Part shown: positions 23,430 to 35,889 of the stretch, piece after piece
Layout of the letters: each line of letters opens with the position of its first letter
Position numbering within the stretch: position 1 is the first letter of the stretch
Assembly: GCA_003952965.2 (NCBI GenBank)
Contig: CM025853.1
Coordinates: forward strand, 1,394,803 to 1,458,802
DNA: 64,000 nt
Source: Morella rubra
Lineage: Eukaryota; Streptophyta; Magnoliopsida; Fagales; Myricaceae
Direction: 5' to 3'
The notes under the pieces: generated by a model
Database searches by the model: none
Seen by the model: only the letters and a program-made list of their open reading frames with translations
Told to the model about the DNA's origin: nothing
Translations under genes and position numbers: made by a program

Positions 23430-23960
23430 CTGTTGTAAAATCTGCCATGTGTGGACATATACCACTGTTTGCTGCGCTTGAGTTTGAGGCAGGGAATGAG
23501 GATCTCCTAAGCCTCGTGAAGTGCACCACCTGTTTTTATTATACTTTTAGTAACAATTAAATTCAGAACAAAATGATCACCAACATCTTTGGAAAAATTA
23601 CAACATGATCACCAACTTCTTTGGAAAATTACAAGGGAACTCTTCAATGAGAAATCATAAGCCCTGCATATTGCTCGGTCGACATGTATTAATTAGCAGG
23701 ATCCTAGAGTTATGGCCTCTGCTCTTTTTCTACAATGTACAAATTTTCCACTTTGAAATTCAGGTGTCAACACGCACATTTCGTTTTTGGATTATGTAAT
23801 TTAATGCAGACTACTTGGCCAAATGGTGACTGACTTCTTCTCTTGTTATTGTTAGCAGCAACATCCTTCATCATAGTTTGCAAGCACCTGGATGAATGAC
23901 AAGAAACAGAGCTTTCACTGTGCTCACGGTTCTGCCCATCATGTGTCACTGTAACGCTGG
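23430..23960 (-). other. NLR-unit spacer segment (third copy)
   Basis: Matches 7060-7300 (atctgccatgtgtggacat, tacaagggaactcttcaatg, gttatggcctctgctctttt) and then 8470-8640 (ccaaatggtgactgacttc), in the same orientation as the right palindrome arm. Intervening spacer is lost relative to that arm. The exon-like island at 23810-23940 encodes ANNNKRRSQSPFGQ on the minus strand. Confidence 0.65.
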
Positions 23961-25550
23961 ACATAATTCATGTTTGTTCATAAATTTGGAATAAGGTTAT
24001 TGTAATTTGCCCAAAGGAAAAGTACCACAATATATATCTTTAGCTAGGTCATTCCAGATGCCAGTCATCCTTTTAAACTTAAACACTTGGCTTTCATGCA
24101 TGATGCAGCACTTGAACACTAATTCCAGGACTCGCCCGGCGCCATTAATCCAACTAAAAGCTTTCCTTTGTGCATTAATTGCTCTTGACATGCTTTGCTT
24201 TGATATCATTAGATCCTCCGGGCTGGAGCTAGCAGCTTGGACTGGCCTGTTTCATGAATAGATAAGGTTTAGGACAGCCTCCTCAATCGATAGTACATAA
24301 ATCTGTGCACTTTCTTTAATCAAGGCCTGCTTAGTAGTGGAGCCTCCTCATCGATCGTGCTATACAATGTGTTGTTACATTACACACCAATGATAACCAA
24401 TAATGTAAATCTATCTAGAACTGAAGTTTATGGACTATTTTTTTTATTCTACTTTATTTCTGAAAAGTTCTACACGCAGGACAAACGATATGGAGGCCTG
24501 TACTTTCACATTGATCACCAAAATTCCTGCAAATTAGAAGTTTACTTTTGTACATTGGAATATTTTGTGTTGAAATTTCAGACCACAAGTCAATTGGACA
24601 TGAGATTTTTAAGCAAGGTCAAGAATTTCAGAGGCAAATGAATTTCTTGGAATTTTCAACTTGAATTGTGAAGGGGAGGGATTTTTTTAAGGTGAAAAAT
24701 TCCTTATTACCGTCCTAATTGCAATCGCTAATATTCTCCAAGGTTAATTGCATATAATTCGATTAAAATTGCTTTGGAACAATTTTGTTTTGAAGTTACT
24801 AAGAACAATTGCTAGAGAGACTTTTGAACCTAGCTAGGCGACTCACATAACTCTCATTCACATTATTGAAAAAATTCACGTTTCGCCTAAATCAGCTAAA
24901 TCACAAAAGAAACCCACAAATTAATATTCCAATTCCATATGAAAAAGACACCGTGCACTCTAAATCATGGATCAATGTCACTTTAGGAGTACAAAACTTC
25001 TAACTTTGTCAATGTCAAATTCTCTAGCTAGCATGGTATGTTTCAAGGATTTAAATATTAAATGTGTTTTTGATTGAGGTTAGCAATAATTTTATAGAAC
25101 TTGTTCCTAAGTGGTAGACCTGAGGACATTTAGGGTCTTAAAATTTTAAACTTAGGAGCAAATGGGGTCTAAAATAATATTTTGAGCTCTTGAGGGACCA
25201 AAATAGGAGCAAGAAGCTCAAAGAAAATCAAGTAAACCAAGCTAAAATTGATTAAAACTTGTTGTTATTGACGGAGGGAGGTCGAATGACGAAGAAAATG
25301 GTTTTTTCTTGTTTTTGTTACGTTGCCGTGTTAGAAATATTAGAAATTACTTGTTGAAAAACAAAGATTTTGGTTCAAGTTTCGTATGTTTTTGATTGAA
25401 AAGTGAGGTATATATGTTTGAAGTTTGATGTGTAAATTGGATGCGAAGTAAAAAGCTTCATATTTTTTATCACTTGCTACAAATTGTTTCAAGGATCTAT
25501 TTAGTTCTGATTTTTATAGATATAGTCCCAAAACTTTAAGTTCATGAAGC
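23961..25550. other. Insertion in the NLR-unit spacer; weak Copia gag remnant
   Basis: Homology to the palindrome arm breaks at about 23960 and resumes near 25555 (aagttcacctcttcctata). The ~1.6 kb between is AT-rich. On the minus strand 23997-24209 has KRMTGIWNDLAKDIY, which resembles the Copia gag stretch TGIWKDL at 21640 of this window. It is probably a very decayed Copia fragment. No ends or target duplications were found. Confidence 0.35.
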
Positions 25551-26300
25551 CCTGCATGTTGTCAATGTAAAGTTCACCTCTTCCTATAAATTTAAAATTT
25601 TGAGATAGTGGTGATTTTGTCCTTTTTTTATTTATTTATATATTGAGTAGGGGGCTTGTCAAAGAGGAATATTTTTTTGGATAAATGTCAAGTGTATTTC
25701 CCAAGAGCAAGCTGAGTAAGGGCAGAGCCCTTAATTACAAAGGATTACAAAACAGAGCCAAACGACTTGGGGTACAAACAGTGGGAATGTGGGATACAGA
25801 GCCACCCCATGGCACCAAAATAGCATAAAAAGCACCAATTGTGAGAAGCCCAGGAGATGGCCTCAAACCAGCACCAATTGTTGCGGGGGATGCCACACTT
25901 ATCTCATAGTAAAGTCCAAATCCTGCTAGAGAAATTGCACTCAAAAGTGGCTCCTGCATCCTATGATCAATAGCCATATTGAAACTGTCTCAGCACTTAT
26001 AATCAAAATTTTCTTACCCTGCATCCAAACACTTTCAGGTACGACCCAAAGCAGATCATATTCTGCTCTCACTTTTACATTATTTAATTGGGTGTGTGGT
26101 TTTAGTTTCTTTCGTAATATGATGAGGTATTAATTAGCAAAAAAAGAAAAAGAAAAAAGAACAGCAGACACTGATTCAAGAGAACTTCTATCCAAATTAA
26201 AGCATAAGTAAGTGGCCTATCAACCAAAAAAAGCATTCGTTCCTCCACTGTTGAGAAGTGAAAAACAGAGGCTTCAGCTTTGAATTGTCAAATGTCAAGA
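25551..26300. other. Spacer with an unrecognised minus-strand open stretch
   Basis: 25555-25665 matches the palindrome arm at 8625-8720. An 80-codon minus-strand stretch at 25735-25977 (MAIDHRMQEPLLSAISL, GLLTIGAFYAILVPWGG) is not recognised and has no homologue in the arms, so it is likely part of an insertion. I assign no function. Confidence 0.35.
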
Positions 26301-27119
26301 CAAACGTCAAATAGGTTTGGTATGTGACTCGTGAGAATTAGAGACCCTGAACATTGAATCGTGTGAAGTTTCTACGTTGAAGAATATAAATAGTTTGTAA
26401 CAATTATCCAAAGTAAATAATACTATGAAACTCTTAAACCCGTTTAAGTGAAAGTCACTTACCCTGCATCCAAACTCTTTTTATGGCTTCTTCAATTACA
26501 GATAACAACACCAAGATAATATTACCTCTTAGCATGACGCATTCAGGAAGCAGCATGGCTTTAAAATACTTGTCATAGACATACCTTACATGAAATGATC
26601 TTCAGCTACAATTCTCTTAACTTTTCCACTCCCTGCTTTTTGCTCGAGTTAAGTATGAAGTTCATATCATATTGTCCTTTTGTTGCAGCTCATTTCAAAT
26701 ATAAAGAAGGGAAATCCTCTTTAATTGATGTGGCTTGTGCATTTTCAAACTTGGGTTTGCTACACTTATCTGACTTGAATTATAGCATGACACAGATAAG
26801 TGATGGTCTAATGTAGAAAATAACAGTTTAAAAGTTTCTCTTTCCCACAGCTACTTTTTTTTTTTTTTAAATGAAAGAGGACGGTACCTTCCATCTTTAT
26901 TAAATATCCTCACTTATGGAGGAAGAATACCGTGGTTACATTAAAGACCAAACATGGTTCACAAACACAAATAGAAGAACTCAAATTACAAAAACTAACT
27001 TGCAAACCAAAAAAAAAAAAGCACAACAGGACTAAAATAAAATATTAAGTCCAGCTTGTCAAGAAAAATATCTCTCATACATAAGTCAGAGAATCAAAAC
27101 CCACTTGAATCAATAACAC
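26301..27119. other. Spacer shared with 10035-10480, with a retroelement 3' end
   Basis: 26310-26360 matches 10325-10370. At about 26855-27060 the minus strand runs ...tttaataaagatggaaggta ... and ends in a poly-A of about 15 bases (poly-T at 26856-26869 on the plus strand). This looks like the 3' end of a truncated LINE or SINE. No coding sequence remains. Confidence 0.4.
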
Positions 27120-28040
27120 ACCTGGAAGTCAGAGAATTTGAATCAGATGATCACCACCTGGCTGCATAACATGGTATCCCATTGATGTTATGACCCCTAT
27201 TAGTTTTTGCTGCAAGAACCACCAGATTATTAGATCCAAGAACGAGAATGAAGCAGAGAAGCATGCGTGAACTAGCATGGTGACAAGAACCAGAATGAAA
27301 CAGAGAAGCATCTGACACTTTTCAGAGAAATTTCTGTTGATTGGCATTGAAAAGGAAACGGAAAATCAGGAACAAGGCTAATCCCCAAAGTATTCATAAG
27401 ACTATTGAGGCATCTGATCCAATATGCACAGAAACAAATTAGCACCGCAGATCAGAACATAACAGCAAAATCAATACCTGGATAGCACCAAGCATGGAAC
27501 AAGCACGTTTGAATTCAACAATAAGGCACGAACAGTGTTGCTGCATCCAAGAGAACACTACATACCACCCCTGTTGCTGCATAGAAGATATCAAAGATGA
27601 AATGTGAATATAGTTAAAAGTATTAAGTCCAAGTGGGATGAAGCCAAATCTACTATTTGATGGACCTTATTTCTTATGGATGGTCCCCTGTTGCTTGAAA
27701 ACAGCATCAAGTTGCTCCACGGCTACAATTGCATCCAAATAAGGCGTAAGTCTCACTGAAACAAGTAACAATGAAATATATTGGTTAGGAGAAGAGATGG
27801 TCGTATCACATTTTTTATTATACCAATTCCAGATATCAAGCAGAAAGCAGAAACAGGAGAAGTAAAAACCTATATCTAATTATCAATCGTTTCCATGTAA
27901 AAACAAGAGGTGTGAAACTTCAGGTCTTGCAGATGTAAGGGACAGCTCTGTGCCTCTGCAAGTTTAACGGGAGAGCCCCAAGTGGAATGGATCATTATTG
28001 TCCTTCAATGCACTTATCTAAAACAAGCATAATACAACAA
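27120..28040 (-). repeat. Exon-module block, tandem copy A
   Basis: Contains, in the same order as the right palindrome arm, the islands at 27470-27600 (catggaacaagcacgtttga), 27660-27750 (encoding AVEQLDAVFKQQ on the minus strand, followed by a stop) and 27905-28020 (encoding KDNNDP and LPVKLAEAQSCP). Intron-like borders are kept around the last island. The block is repeated at 28870-29770. The protein is not recognised. Confidence 0.6.
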
Positions 28041-28869
28041 ATTTGTATATGCTTACTGATGACTATTTCTCACAGAATCAGCTTCAATATATTCTGATTC
28101 ACCCACATACCCGAATCAAAATCTAGAAAAATTAGCCTCTCTCGTGGGGTTTAGTCCTTCTCATGCCGTCCTTTGCAGTTAAACAACTGGAAACTAACAC
28201 AATTCACTTCATGCTTGTATGAAAAATTGGCATCGATGATCAATATTTCCTTACTCTGGTCCACGTGGCTCAAGACTACTCCCATTAATGGCCAACTCCA
28301 AAATTGCAAGAGTGACAATTCATGGACAGAAATATGTAAGCATATAGTTGAAATAAAAAATAGGTAAAAAAGTGTCCGAGTCCCATGAACTTAAAAGCTT
28401 AGGCAATACATTGGGAAAGAGCAATGTTCTTTGTATTTCTTAATCTGAAAAAATGGAACCTTATAATATAAAATTTAGGTTATCTCCTTAAAAGAAGGCC
28501 AAGCCTTATGCCCAAGCAGGGGAAAGCCACCAGAAGCCACAGAGAGAATTCTTCAAAACAAATTAGTAGAACTCTCTAAAATGCCTAATAGCAAGAATAG
28601 ATCAGTTCGTGGCCCCAGATGTTAATAATGGAAACCTTAACAGGCGAGGAGGAGATCCCTTTGGAAAGATTTAGGTTATCTCTAACCAGGTTTTCCAATA
28701 AGTTTATCCAAAGATATGTTTCTGGATAAACTTATTGGACTAAAAAATTGGAGTTTTAAGAAAATTCTATATTTTCTAAGATTCTGAAGCTAGAGTTAAA
28801 ATTTTGCAACTAAATTCTAAAAACAAGTAATTTTCAGATAAAACCAGATTAACAGTGGGTTGTGGTTAT
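28041..28869. other. DNA between the two module blocks
   Basis: AT-rich. It contains a perfect 15-bp inverted repeat with a 14-base loop at 28695-28738, and a segment at 28740-28800 resembling 35390-35450. No gene was recognised. Confidence 0.4.
28695..28738. repeat. Perfect 15-bp hairpin
   Basis: ccaataagtttatcc at 28695-28709 and its exact reverse complement at 28724-28738, loop aaagatatgtttct. It probably marks the centre of a small MITE-like element. No function is assigned. Confidence 0.85.
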
Positions 28870-29770
28870 AAATTTTGCAAGGCTAACATTGTTATTTGAA
28901 AATTTGTGGAGGCAAAAAGGTTATTCTTAAATTTTTGTTTAAGGGCAAGGAGAAGGGGGTGCAAAACGTCAGTTGCAGTTGCCTCCCTCCGCCACTGAAA
29001 CACAACATGCCAGCCATTTGTGTGAACTCGGAAGGCAACAAGAAGGAGAATGAAGCAGAGAAGCATCCACACTTCATGCACATAAATTTTCGTTGATTGG
29101 TATTAAAAAGGAGCAGGAAAATCAGGAACAAGGTTAATCCCCAGTGAAGTCATATGATCACTGGGGCATCTGATTCAATATACACAGAAAAAAAAATTAG
29201 CAGTAAAGAGAACATCAGCAAAGTCCATACCTGAATAGCACCAAGCCATGGAACAAGCACGTTTGAATTCAACAATAAGGTATGAACACTATTGCTGCAT
29301 CAGACATAACACTAAATACCACCCTGTTGCTGCATAGAAGATATCAACACAGGAAATGTGACTACGGTCGAAAGTAATAAGTCCAAATGGAATACAGCCA
29401 GATCTAATATTTGATGTACCTTATTTCTTACGGCTTGGCACTGATTGCTTGAAAACAACTTCAAGTTTTTGCACTGTTGCATTCATAGGCAATTCCATAC
29501 AAATAAGGCATCATAAGTCTTACTGAAACAAATAATCAAATATATTGGTTAGGCAATTCCCTACAAATACCCATTCCAGACATCAAGCATAAATAAAGGG
29601 AAGAAGTAAGAACCTGAATAACTATCAATCCTTTGCAAGGTTTGGGGCATCTAGGAGCTGAAACTTCTGGTATTGCAGATGCAAGGGACAGCTCTGTGTC
29701 TCTGCAAGTTTAACGGGGAGAACCCTCACATGGAATGGATCATCATTGTCCTTCAATGCACTTACCTTAG
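28870..29770 (-). repeat. Exon-module block, tandem copy B
   Basis: Second copy of the block at 27120-28040: islands at 28900-29200, 29225-29340, 29390-29510 and 29640-29765, the last encoding ALKDNDDPFHVRVLPVKLAE on the minus strand with AG and GT borders. Copy B is closer to the palindrome version at 8110-8275 than copy A is in the last island. Confidence 0.6.
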
Positions 29771-30797
29771 TGAGCACTATACATTCAATTTGTTACTTAC
29801 TTTAAACATAAATAAAAAAAAAAAATAACAGCCCCATTGGAAACTGACACATACTGTTAAATTGATACATAGCATCACTGTCTACAACTCTACTCAAGTT
29901 TCGCTATTCAAAATTCTAATAACCAAAGATATAAGAAACTGCAGAACCTTTCTATATATTATGCGGTACCAGTCAGATACTGGGCGGCGGCCTTCCATTT
30001 TGTCACCATCAATCTTCAGCGACTTTTACACAGCAGCTGGAAGATTCATACGTTGCCATTGATTACATTTTCTGCCATAGCAGCTTTCAAGAGAGGTGGT
30101 GCACGATAATTTGAATTATTCACTTCAGCAGCTATTCCCTGTGATCCCGATTTGCCACCAGAACACGAGTCCCGTTGGTTGTCACTAAGTTTTAGTGCCT
30201 ATTCATCAAAACATGACAAAATGTCTAACTCAGAAATGAATAACAGCACAAGCATAGTAAATTTAAACAGAAAATCCACATACAAGTGGATCAGATGATA
30301 TTCTTGGGTCACTTGGTCACAAAGATAATGGCTTTGAGGTTATAAAAGGATTAGGATTTACGCTTTAAAATAGGTTAGGCTACGCTCGAGAAACAAAAGG
30401 AAAAGTCAGAGCAAACCTGGAAAATGCTGTCCTAGAAATCACCTAAAGTATGAATCAAATAATCTGCTATTCATCAGAGACTAGACGTGTGAAACAAACC
30501 TGTCGGAATTTAGCATCCCGAGCTTTGTAGATTCGACGGCAATTGCTAGTTATGGCATCCGAGAGACCGAATAGTCTCCTAAATTATGAAGCCGAGGAAG
30601 ATTGAAGGAGTGGCCAGAGCATTCTGTTTCATTGAAGAATGGTTTTAAGCAAAAGTTAAAAAGAAATGGTAATCTTATTGATAATTTAGTAGATAGTTGA
30701 GAAGGGAAAAACGAAAACATAATACCTAACAGGAAAAGCTGAATATACAGCGGCCGCAGTCCATCTATGCGAGGAACTTGCTAGACGTTGAGCTCCT
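29771..30797 (-). other. Spacer directly downstream of NLR copy 2, with exon-like islands
   Basis: Islands near 30040-30180 (minus strand, encoding AAMAENVINGN) and 30503-30625 (bounded by TGAAACAG and CGACAG/GTTTGT, encoding LFGLSDAIT in one frame of its parallel at 10957) match the palindrome arm at about 9000-9130 and the copy 1 spacer. Their position just after the NLR stop suggests spliced 3' untranslated exons of the NLR transcript. This is inference. Confidence 0.45.
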
Positions 30798-33700
30798 TCA
30801 GATCACTTTGTAATCAATCTTTATGCAGAGCATGGGAGCAATCTTGCTCCATTCTTTTCCCTTCTTTTTCAACTGTTTCTCTAACAAAGGACATTCATGA
30901 TCTCTAGATACCTAAGGGAGACAGGCAGCCCCTCTTCTGGCAGGAACTTGAACTTAGGGCAACGAAAGATATCCAAATATCGTAGAGAGGTGAGGTGGCG
31001 AAGGCACTTCTTGTCCAAAGATTCCATACTTGGAAAATCAGAGATGGTAAGATGGGTCAGACTGTTAGGCAGTAACCCTGCCTCTGGAAAGGACTTCACA
31101 TCTTCTGATTTGCCTCCGATTTTCAATTTTGCAAGAGAGGGGAGATTTTCCAAACCCCATCCCATCCTGCTGGCAACGAGTTTTTCACAATTGGTGATGG
31201 AGATTTCAATCAGAGTAGGAGGCAAGCCCCCTTCAGGAAATGACTCAATTTCTGGACAATCTCTTATCTCCAAATACTTCAGAGAGCGAAGCAGTATGTG
31301 CATCTTTTCCGGCAGTGACATCAGACTCGTACAATTGTGGATGTTAAACCATGTAAGATTGGTGGCACGCAATCCTCCGTAGGGAAAGGACATAAAATTC
31401 GGGCAATCTTTTATGTCTATTTGCAAGGCTAGCAAATCGTGTTGCTGTTGTTGTTCAAAAGACTCAAAATTCCTTAATCCGCTGATCAAGATAGACCATG
31501 TAAGCTTTGAGAGCATGTTTAATGGAAGGACCTGAGGGAATCACAGCTGTTACTTAACTTCAACCTTCAAGGGATGAAAAGCTGAAGTGCTTTGGGAGCT
31601 CTAACTTCCGACAATTTGAGATCTCAAGATCATTTAGAGTAGATAAAAGACAACCGTTGGAGTCGATTATTCCCTCCGGTAGGGACTCCAGTGCATTATA
31701 GCCTTCAATTTTGAGTTCATTCATTCCAGCTGGCAATTCCGATAACGGAACACCTTCAGAATTTTTTAGCTTCAACCTAGTTAACCAGGAGCCATAGGGA
31801 GTGAAGCCACCAGCCGCGGACAATTTTTAATATGAAGTCGGTTTAAAGAAGGAAGATGGATGGGCAAAGCTCCCGTTAGCTTGGGACAATCTTCAATCCA
31901 GAGCTGTTCAAGATTAGTGAAAAAGGCTCCACCTTCATTTTCAACACCGAAACATAACATCCATTTCTCCCACTCCGGCATATCAATAAACCAGAGATAT
32001 TTCAAGGCTCAAATGGTTGAATCGAAGAACAACCACTGCCATAGAACTCGGGCCCCACTGTAACAATTCCATTAAAGTGAGCAATCTCTAGATATTCCAG
32101 AGAGGGTAGCTGCCCAATTGGTGGCAACACGCAGCAATATTTACAGTGGACAGAGCGATAGACGTTATTTTAGAGAATGAAGATCGTCCAACCCAATCTG
32201 GAAAACTTCTACCGCTATAGTATTTGATAGTGAGTTTTTTTAAGTTTGTATGGGGCTGGAGACTGTCCAATACGACCATGCTTTGACTTTCAGCAATATT
32301 ACTATCCGCTTTCCATTCCAACTTCAACTTCTCAAGGTACTTCATATTCTTTAAGCTTGCATCCAGAGCATCTGAAGCAGATACAACATTTTCGAGCCCT
32401 GAAATACAAAGCTTTCCCCTGAGATTTGCAAGTTTCCCCAACTCTCCAACACTTGAGCCACCATGTTTGCTGACGATAAATTCGTCAAAGTCTGGAGAGT
32501 CGTAGTCTACCCAATTCTATTGGCATCTCCTTTATGGAGTTCCTAAAAAATCAAGATGACGCAAGTTAACGAGTTTATGCATCTCTCTTGGCAATACACT
32601 GAGATAACTACAAAATGATAATTTCAAGTGTTTGTAAATTGCACAACTTACATAGGGAGTCGGGAAGCTTTCTAATTGAAGTGTGAGAAAGATCCAAATA
32701 CCGTAGATGTTTCATTTTGCTTATTGAATCAGGCAACTCAGTCACATTTTCATAGCCAAACAAGGAGAGCACTCGTAGGCATCTTAACATTGGCAATAAA
32801 TCATGCAAAAGCTCTTTAGTTAAGATCTGCTTCTCATGATAATCATTTAATGGGAGGAATGTGCGCAAACCCTTAGCCTTGTAAAGCAACTTAAACTTCT
32901 TAACATCATCAAAGCTTTTCTTGTAAGTTGAAAAGTGGCGAGCTTGTTCTCAATTTCATCATAATTTTCACCTTCCAGCCTAAAGACGAATGGTCGAGAC
33001 ACAAGTCTTGCCAAGTCATTTACAAGATCGTGCATTTCAAACAAAATCTCACTAGGGACGAAGTGCGGTTTTAGTAATCTCAAATACTCAATCGAGCAGA
33101 TTGACGACGAGGAAAACAATCTAAAAAACTCATTTTGGCTTGAGTTATGTTGGAACAACGATCTCGCTACTAGATCACGAAAATAATTATCACCAACTTG
33201 TTCCAATGTCATGTCTTTAGATTGTTGCAGGAAACCTTCTGCCATCCATAATAAAATTAACTCCTCCTTTTCAATCAGTTGATCTTGTGGGAATATGGAA
33301 CAATAAGCAAAGCATGGTTTTAGATGGGATGGCAAGCATTGATAACTTAGCCTTAAAGCCGAATTAACCTGATCTGTTTGCGAATCCCATAATTCACTCT
33401 TCAAGATCTTTTCCCATTCATTAATATCTAGTTTAGACCATAGGAGAGACCCAATTGTCTTAGCTGCTAAAGGTAGACCATCGCACTTCTTTACAATTTC
33501 TCTACCTATTTCTTCTAGTTCTGGATATGCCCCCAACTCATCATCACGGAATGCATGTTTTGCAAATAATGACCAGCAATCTTCTTTTGGTAATTGCTTT
33601 AGGGGATAAGTTATAGTACTGCGCATGACCGATGCAACATGAATCCCCCTTGTGGTTGCGATGATCCTACTCCCTTGTGCTCCATATCTAAGGGGATTAG

Positions 33701-34580
33701 TTAAGGCCTCCCAAACAACAGGATTCTCATTCCAAACGTCATCTAAAACGATGAGATATTTTTTTCCCATTATATTCTCTTTCAGTGCTACTTGAAGGCA
33801 ATCTGGATCGTTCCTATCACCACCCGGAGTTGACGAACCTAATTTCTCCAGAATTCTTTTTGTTATCTTCAACACGTCAAACTCATTTGAAACGCAAACC
33901 CACGCTTTAAGATCAAAATGCTCTTTCACCCGGTCGTCATTATATACAAGCTGAGCAAGGGTGGTCTTGCCGATACCTCCCATGCCGACAATAGTAATCA
34001 CACACAACCCCCCGACACTTTCTTCATCTAAGAGCAACGACTTAATTATTGCCTCCTTCTCGTCAATCCTACCAAAAATGCTAGGTTCATCATACAAAGA
34101 AGTCGTGGGCAATCTTTCTGATGACTTCTCTCCAACCCCTTCTTTTAGACCAATGACCTCCTTTTGTTTTACTAAATCATCCAGTCTCGCAAGTACCTTT
34201 TTTATCTTTGGTTCAATCTCCTTGGCGAAAGGATGGAGTGAAGTTGAGATGGATTTACGTACCTTACTGGCAGTAGTTTGGTTTTCAGCATCCAGCTTGG
34301 ATCGCAAGGCTTCAGTATCAATCTCATCCAAGACGTCCTCCGCATCAAAAACGGCATCTTTCAGTTCATCAAGCCATGTTTTCACTGTAGGACTTTTGAC
34401 TTGCTTTTCCTCCGCATCTTCGAGCACTCTATGTACGGACAACAGTGCTATCTTCATTTTCTTCAAGAGACCATCGTCCAGCTTCCGTCGTCGAAAGAAG
34501 TCAACGAACTCGCGAGAGGCCACCTTTTCGAAAAACGCTTGGAGGAAGGGAGAGAGAAATACGGTTGCAATCTCAGCCAT
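30798..34580 (-). pseudogene. CC-NB-ARC-LRR resistance protein, RPP13-like 1 type (copy 2)
   Basis: CNL-class immune receptor acting in the cytosol. The first 577 codons (34580-32847) are open. The coiled coil covers residues 1-145 with an EDVID-like AEDVLDEID near 81-89. NB-ARC includes P-loop GMGGIGKTT at 199-207, kinase-2 YLIVLDDVW at 275-283, RNBS-B GSRIIATTR at 303-311, GLPL at 368-371, RNBS-D CFAYCSIFP at 423-431 and MHDLV at 516-520. About 30 residues (roughly 484-513, serine-rich then EYLRLLKPHF) sit before the MHD motif and are absent from copy 1. The LRRs continue in at least five shifted frames (32889-32608, 32441-32088, 32005-31781, 31823-31560, 31516-30881), and the tail ends KIDYKVI with TGA at 30798. 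As written it yields a CC-NB-ARC protein without LRRs. Intact in the front two domains and probably recently lost, or affected by sequence errors. Confidence 0.9.
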
Positions 34581-35000
34581 TGTTTCTGCTTCGCAATGGA
34601 AGAAAACCGGTCGAAGGTGATCGCAAAGAATAGAGCAAAATCTGATGGCAAGCTATCTTTCACTTCTGAGATGAGCAACTGGGTTATATCGATCAGGAAA
34701 GCGACTCCTACGTTAACATGCAATTGCGTAAAGCATCTTCTTGGTTTGTGATATGATTGGAGGAATCTAATTATTCAATTGCGTAAATCATCTTCTTGCT
34801 TTGTGATATGATTGGAGGAATCTAGTTATTTATATTTTGTTGATTATCTCCTAACTCATTGAATGCGGCCAAATGCTCTGGTCCCTCTCCCCGCGAGTGA
34901 ACAAAGCAAAGCCACACAAATGAAGATAAAGCAATCTAACTTTATTTGCTCATTACCTATTTACCCCTCTGCCTATTCATTTTTTCTAGCCTGCAAAGTT
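34581..35000 (-). promoter_or_regulatory. Upstream region of NLR copy 2
   Basis: The leader (ccattgcgaagcagaaaca before the ATG) and upstream blocks match NLR copy 1 upstream DNA. A local tandem duplication of about 62 bases (containing gatatgattggaggaatct) lies at about 34730-34825 and is single in the other copies. Confidence 0.55.
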
Positions 35001-35885
35001 TGACTTCCTAACCTCATAACACGAAACTTACGTCTCCGTTGAATGGCTATTTCTCAATTGGCACTTGCAAGTACAAAGCACTACCCATGGTCCTGGAAGC
35101 AATCAGATGGTGACCTTTCTACGTCTCTCATTCTCAGCGGATTGTTGGATTTTACTACTCTATGCCGCTCTGTTCTTTAGTTTCCGAATATCCGATTTTC
35201 CTCCGGAGCGGAGGATGCTTCTTTTCATTGAAAGAGCGATAAGGGCTAAAATGGGGAGAGGCTGAGAGCTGTGACGGATATAAAAATTATTTTAACACGA
35301 GAGAATTTAAAAAGTCTTAATAAAGAACCGATAAAAGCTTTACCATATAAATTTTAAAGAAAGAGGTTTTGGATAAACTTTTATTATACTTATTTCAAGG
35401 AACTTCTATATATTTTCTTAGATTCTGGGCTACATTACTAAGTACATTTAAAAGGGGCAAGGGACAAATCGCCACTGCAACACACCCAGCTGCTACATGA
35501 AACAGAGGATGACGAGTGAACTCGCATGGTGACAAGAACGAGAATAAAGCAGAGAGAAGCATACATCGGCACTTTATGCAGATAATCGGCATTGGAAAGG
35601 AAAAGGAAAATCAGGAACAAAGTTAATCCTGTATACATAAGACCACTGGCCAGGGCATCTGATCAAATGCACACAGAAACAAATTACAACAGAAGAGGCA
35701 CCATATTTGGCACTAAAAGTACCAAGACACGTTTTGTTTTATAATGTATCCGAGAATCATATCTTACTTACCCAAAAAAATAACAGAATATTTGTTTTCC
35801 TTGAGGATGATATTCAAGGTTCATATCTTTACATAACTAGAAATAAGGGTGGGTACGGAACGGATGGAGGAATTACTCATTCTGG
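35001..35885. other. Spacer fragments, no gene recognised
   Basis: 35440-35690 matches the module DNA at 27200-27440 and 28950-29200 (gaatgaagcagagaagcat-like). So another partial NLR-unit spacer begins here and is cut off by the LTR-like element that follows. Confidence 0.45.
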
Positions 35886-35889
35886 TTCC

